Of a stretch of 64,000 nucleotides of DNA, positions 58,943 through 64,000 are shown piece after piece. Under the pieces are notes generated by a model. That model was not told the origin of the DNA. It worked only from the letters and a program-made list of their open reading frames with translations, and made no database searches. How positions within the stretch are numbered: the stretch's first letter is position 1; each line of letters begins with the position of its first letter. Made by a program: the position numbers and the translations under genes. Location of the stretch: NCBI RefSeq assembly GCF_000715075.1, contig NC_134084.1, positions 96,452,411 through 96,516,410 on the forward strand. The letters run 5' to 3'. This stretch comes from Nicotiana tabacum. Lineage: Eukaryota; Streptophyta; Magnoliopsida; Solanales; Solanaceae.

Positions 58943-59659
58943 CAGTCCACAACGGTGGATCTCGGCTGAACTTAAACAATGTGAATTAGTTATTTTAACA
59001 AATAATTAGTTTTAACACATACTCACAAACAAAGGCATGTTTTGACATGTTAAGTACATGTATGATTCAATTAATGAAAACAAGGGAAAAGGTTTGAACA
59101 ATTTGCACATATATAAAGAAAAGTAAATTCATTTAAACAACGAGAGTTGGGAAAGAGGGGTCCTAGGTTGGTTAGCCTACAGGATCATACCCACACAATA
59201 CCCGGTAATCACTCCTCAATGAGGGGCTACACGTGACATTAGCACGTAGTCATCATATCCTTACTACCCAATTCCCTCCCCTTGGTCATAACCTAAAGCG
59301 TTCTAGCAACCTTGAAAGATATCTTATATGTGCACTACTCGTCCCTTCCTTGTGGACCTAGAGGTATTTAAGACCTCTAATTTAGGTAGTTCTAGACCAT
59401 CCTAAGGTATTTAAAGGAGAAAAATTTAGGCATCAATCAAAACAGTTAGGATTGCATTAAAGAGAGAACAATTAAAGGCTCACATTTTACCTCTACAAAC
59501 AGAACAAGTAAGTGCACGTCTCAAATAACAGTTTCAGGTAGTTAAAAGAAAACCTTAGAACATGATATCTAGGTGAGCAGAGAGAATACAGTATTGAATT
59601 AGGACCAAAGTGTCAAAGACCTATTTAGTTTGCCTACTGATTTTAGACCTGCTGAATAT

Positions 59660-60250
59660 GAGCAGTTACAAATACGAGGCGTAGTTTTATAGTTTGCAGA
59701 ATTTTAATCACCCTATAGGCTTGCCTAGGCGTATAATAGTGATGTCATATGAGCATGGTATCTAATCGTTGATCAGGAATGCAGTAAAACAGTAAACAAT
59801 TTTTAAACGGACAACTTGGATCCTATAGACATGATTTCTAGTAATATTATTTAACGCAGTGTTGACGACTATTAAAGAAATGAGTAGGTTAGTTGATCTG
59901 ATTTAGAACTTACAGGCACGAGTTAAGCTGATTTTAAATTTAACTAAACTGGTTTTAGATCCTACAGGCATGATTTCTAATTGAATATAAGGTGAAGCAA
60001 GCAGAATTTATTTGACCAAAGCAAAATCCCTATAGGCATGATTTCTATTACAACTAATTTTAAATACTATAGGCATGGTATCCAATTATTAAAAGCAAAG
60101 AAAGCAGAATTCATTGAAACAAAAGCAGATCATATAGGCATATTATCTAACAAATGCATTTGAACCAAACGAGCCCCTATAGGCATGTCATCTAACCAAC
60201 ACATTTGAATCGAAATAGACCCTATAGGCATATTATCTACCCAATTTTAC
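59660..60250 (-). repeat. CTATAGGCATG interspersed repeats in I LTR
   Basis: About ten copies of CTATAGGCATGATTTCTA and variants occur at ~50-60 nt spacing, the reverse of the repeats in F. Confidence 0.82.
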
Positions 60251-61625
60251 CCATAATATACAACTACCTTCCCTTTTTACTAGTCACTCCAATATTTGTT
60301 TACAATTAATTATTACAGACCAAGAAATGAATAGATTACATAAATATAAATATGCATTAAACTATAGGGAGCCTGAAGTAGGCCCAAATCAATCCTGGTG
60401 TACCAAGCTTTCACTAATCTCAAATGCCCAAAGTTCCATAGCCCAATTCATGTCTAGGTATGTCAGAGTTCCATAAGGACCTCAAGGATCCCGAGCAGTG
60501 CTCACACCCAAACATTTCTCAAATAAGAACTAATTTATGTGCAGTGCGGAAGTGTCAGCCCTGATATGCCAGAGTTTAGAGACACCTCAAAGGTCTCTAA
60601 GCAGTACACATACCATAGGGGCAGAACTTAATGAACTAAGAGTAAGTGAGAGTGCATAATGACTTGAAAGAGTTTGGTAAACAGCAGCCAAAGGGGCCTA
60701 AGTAGTAGAAGATTTTCTGAAATCAGTACTAGTTAGGTGGAAAATAGTTTGAGAAAACATGAAGAACATTTTTGAGATCAGAGAGCAAGTCACAGAACAC
60801 ACGGTTTCATAAACATTTTGGGCAAGCAGATTCTTCATAGAGGGAGAGAAGGATTGGGGGACACATAGAATACAGCCTAGTGTATAAGGAAACAGATATA
60901 CAAATGAGTTTGTGGAATTGACGAGTTAGTTACAAAGATTACAATAAAGACATATTGATAACACATAAGTCTTAGGCACACAATCAGAATACTTTATGGG
61001 GCTAGATACCTTAATAGGATCTCGTTAGTTAAACTAGAATAGGTAAGACTTAAATGAACATAGGCAGGCACTTCATGTAGCATTCAAAGTTTAGAAATAC
61101 TAATCACATATAGAGCAAGCAGGATGTAGACATGTTGGGTGAGACAGTAAACAAACAATGTAGCTTGGACATACTAGTGAACAAATAGGTTTCATGCAAT
61201 TATCTAAAGGCCAGATTGGGCATGCTAAATAGTAAACATATCCTTATGGGTAACTATACTAGTAATAGCTTTTAATAGAACAAAACTCCAATCATGCTAA
61301 GTGATACAGTAGTTAGGCAGTATAATCTAGGCATGTTGATTACATATTGAGCACATGACAGTAGAATAGTAAATAGAATTGGAAATCACAACTAATGAAC
61401 TGTAGCAGCAAAGAAAACACATAGTTTTGGAATGGGAATTGAATAAGGACATACCAGTTAAGGAGAGAATACAGAGTATAGAGCAGAGATGGTGTAAATA
61501 GCCAGCCTTGGCTTACAGCCGACTGGAATAGTGAGAATTGCAAGCAACAGAAGAGAATAGAGAGCTTTTGAGAGAGTGAGAGTATATATGAACTAGTGTT
61601 CGTATTTAAGAATCAGAATGAGAGT

Positions 61626-61635
61626 GCATATATAG
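61626..61635 (-). promoter_or_regulatory. Putative TATA box in I LTR
   Basis: The minus strand reads GCTATATATG, ~1.73 kb from the LTR start. Confidence 0.5.
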
Positions 61636-63365
61636 CACTTAGGGAGATGAAACAAATAAGGTAAAAAAATGATCTAGAGTTAATAAATAAAGTAGGTAAT
61701 TATAATCAATCAGTTAATTGGGGCTAATCCCCATTAATTTGCACAAACAGATCCGGGAAGGTCATGTTAATACAAAGAGAATCCCTAACCAGCCCTAATT
61801 GGGGCTTAAATAAGGTAATAAATCATAAATTGATCATAAATTAATCAATCAGTCGGAATAAGGCAAATAACACTAATTACAAGCCACAAATAAGGAAAGT
61901 AAGTAAAAACCCCAAAGAATACTGACTTTAACGGAAAAAATTGGTTCAAATCCCTAATAGAAATCAATTAAGCCAAAAATCCCAAAGAATACTGGTTTTA
62001 GCAGGAAAACTGATTCAAATCCTTAATAGAAATCAATCAGTACATTGGGTTGACATAAATAAATAAATAATGGAGAAAAATTGAAGAAAATTCGTGCAAC
62101 AAATAGAAACATCTAGGTTTTAAGTATATACACGAGAATCAGTCAAGATGGTAAAGAAACAATTAGTTTAAACACTGAAAAGTTAGAAAAACCATTTTGA
62201 AAAACACTTAGGGCGAACCCTAATTTCAGAAGAAAGCAAATGGAATCGAAATAGTTAACCAAAATAGGAGATCTTCAAGGGAAAATGACAGATAATAATC
62301 GAACCCTTCAAGATCTACAAAGATCTGAACGGATTCGAGTAGTTGTAAAACTAGGGTTTTCAAAAACAGCTTAGATGAAAGAAACTTGATTAAAAGTCAT
62401 AGATTCGAACTAAAAACGAAAGGAAAGCAGTACTCACAAACAAGGATGGCCCTAGACAGGCCTGTAAACAAACTTCGGATGAAGGAACAGGTTGAATCTC
62501 CTTAAGATTCTTTTAGGGATCCATGTAATCAACAACCAGAGGGTATAGAAGGCCGGTAGTGGTCGAAGAATACTCAGAATCTCCATAAATGAGAGTTTCT
62601 CGCCGGTGACAGCGATTAGGGTTAAAGTTAGGGTTAGGACTTGAGAGCATTTGAGAGAAAAGGGGATCAGATGTCGGAATGAGAGAGGAGAGGAAATGAA
62701 GGGTTTGGGGGAGGTCATTAGGTTTAATTTAGGTAAGGGTGAATCTGGACCGTTGATCAAAATGATCAACGGCCAGGATTTGGCAAGAAATGGGTCGGGT
62801 AGGGGCTGGGTTTAGGCTGGGTATATTTTTGGTTAAAATTGGGCTGAGTATTGGGTCAAATTTAGGATCAGAATTGAATAGAAAATGGGGCCAGATTTTA
62901 AATAGCCAATTTTAACAACTAAATAATTTATAAAAAATAATAAATGAGTACCAAAATGTCTTTGTGCACTAAAATGATTCAAAATATTTATTTAACATTT
63001 TAAAAATATAAAAGATCATTTTATGCATAAATAATGTAATTATCCATTAGTATGAGCTATTATTGCAAAGATGTGCAATTTAGCTTGACAAATATAAATG
63101 TAATTACAAAAAATACACTAAAAATATTTAAACACTATATTGGTATAAATAATGAATTTAGATGGCTAAATCATCACAAAAGTAGTATGAAGGATAATTA
63201 TTGGATATTTATATAATAAAAGAGGAGAAATAAATTGATTCGGGGCCTTTAATACTATAGAAAAATTATAAAAATGCTTATACATGCTTATAACTGCATA
63301 TGTACTATTTTGAAAGTATTTGCATGTATTAAAAAAATATGTGAGGAAAAAATTGGGTATCAACA

Positions 63366-64000
63366 ATCGTCGATCACCATGATGTCTATAGCCAGCTCGG
63401 GCGCGGGGCTCATCACCACAACTTCTGAAAATGACTCGGGTGCGGCATTCTTTTCCTTTTTATTTTTCCCCCCGGCCGCAGAGGAACGTCTTCTTTTTGG
63501 TTGCTTGCTCTCCGTATGGGGACTCCGAGAAGAAGTACTTGCACTAGAAGCAAGCCCGGAGACACCTATTCGGGTAAGAGCCTCCTGCAGCAGCCTCGCC
63601 ACGTCGGCAGGATTAGCCAAAACATCCTCCTCGGTGACGACAACTGATCCCTGGGGTAGACCTGAATTCAACAAGAAAGAACATTTAATCAGCTTTTTTA
63701 TACAAAAGGTAGAAACAAGATGAGTTCGACTTACTATGATTTTTGGCCTTCTACCCGTATTCAAGGGCCAATTCTTTCCACGTGCGGCCTCGGACGTGGT
63801 GATGTCCAAAATTTTCTGGACTTACTGGTCCATGCCTTCAACTATAAGTAGTACCCACCGAGTTGAAATAAGCAAAAAAAGAAGGGTCAATAACGACATG
63901 GGGTGATCTTTAATAGAAGAAAAGACAAATGTTGAACTTACGAGTGCGATTCCATAATTCATGAAAGGATGAAGCCGTGGCCAGAATGATGTCACTAGAG
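63366..64000 (-). pseudogene. Three-exon gene fragment of unknown function
   Basis: Minus strand. Exon 1 (64000-63942) has ATASSFHELWNRT and ends at donor CACTC|GTAAGTTC. Intron 1 is 63941-63842, with acceptor CTTATAG. Exon 2 (63841-63735) has ITTSEAARGKNWPLNTGRRP, one early TAA, and donor ATA|GTAAGTCG. A phase-keeping acceptor at CCCCAG puts exon 3 at 63650-63366 (TEEDVLANPADVARLLQEAL, then a Ser/Lys/Arg-rich stretch). A stronger-looking acceptor TTCAG at 63662 would shift the frame. Exon 3 runs straight into the LTR of I. I do not recognise the family; it may be another transposon's gene. Confidence 0.5.

Larger units (their letters stand above)
54942..63365 (-). mobile_element. Element I: partial Ogre-like element
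   Basis: On the minus strand the order is 5' LTR (63365 to 58722), PBS, leader, ORF1, gag, then truncation at ~54942 against C. The LTR differs strongly from that of A but shares U5 and PBS features. The gag is of the same lineage yet clearly diverged. No target duplication can be checked because the other end is missing. Confidence 0.85.
58722..63365 (-). repeat. Element I 5' LTR
   Basis: 4,644 bp, beginning TGTTGATACCC at 63365 and ending GGGGGCGCGACA at 58722 on the minus strand. It is related to F. It contains a TATA candidate, the CTATAGG repeats and the U5 hairpin. No gene was seen; the U3 end (62600-63300) is very AT-rich. Confidence 0.88.

Overview
The window is plant nuclear DNA made almost entirely of nested LTR retrotransposons. 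No ordinary host gene, rRNA, tRNA gene or CRISPR array was found. LTR ends such as TGTAACGATCTGACCGG, the Tat/Ogre-type giant elements and the very large LTRs suggest Solanaceae, most likely Nicotiana. This is recognition from memory, not a database match. Elements are lettered here for convenience.

Layout. Element B (Ty3/gypsy, + strand) supplies the left flank (1-2779), resumes at 25115-25843 and ends in a 3' LTR (25844-28433 plus 37044-37414). Two complete elements sit inside B. Element A (2785-25109, minus strand, TSD GGTAC) is a 22.3-kb Ogre/Tat element with ~4-kb LTRs, tRNA-Arg PBS, ORF1, gag, protease, a predicted intron, RT, two RNase H domains, integrase, a long repeat-rich 3' UTR and a PPT. 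Element E (28439-37043, + strand, TSD TATTT) is a chromodomain-bearing Tekay/Del-like element that has 2.7-kb LTRs and pol but no gag or protease. B lies in the LTR of another Ogre-like element, F (37415-40938). F interrupts the gag/protease of a minus-strand Tekay-like element, G (40939-41960). G also carries a small LTR element, H (41961-~43136), and probably belongs with the partial LTR D (~43137-45196). D abuts the leader of a second Ogre element, C (45197-~54942, + strand). C has lost RT/RNase H and part of integrase but keeps a tandem-repeat 3' UTR, PPT and part of its 3' LTR. C is joined to a third Ogre-like element, I (54942-63365, minus strand: partial gag, ORF1, PBS, 4.6-kb 5' LTR). 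I sits next to a multi-exon gene fragment of unknown function (63366-64000).

How the parts relate. The window looks like the right half of a set of nested insertions: A and E are youngest, then B, F, D/G and C in order of increasing age. All coding regions are broken by stops and small frameshifts. At least ten stops in A are TAG where the surrounding protein pattern implies CAG, as expected from C-to-T decay at methylated CHG sites.

The most interesting signals are non-coding. (1) A U5 hairpin with a constant 13-nt loop and completely different but fully paired stems occurs in the LTRs of A, I and F. (2) A stem-loop module recurs four times in A, about 330 nt upstream of both ORF1 and gag and twice in the 3' UTR, with compensatory stem changes. 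(3) The primer-binding site extends through about 39 nt of a tRNA-Arg 3' half. These are the best candidates for undescribed biology. They are proposals from reading the sequence and need alignment and folding tests.
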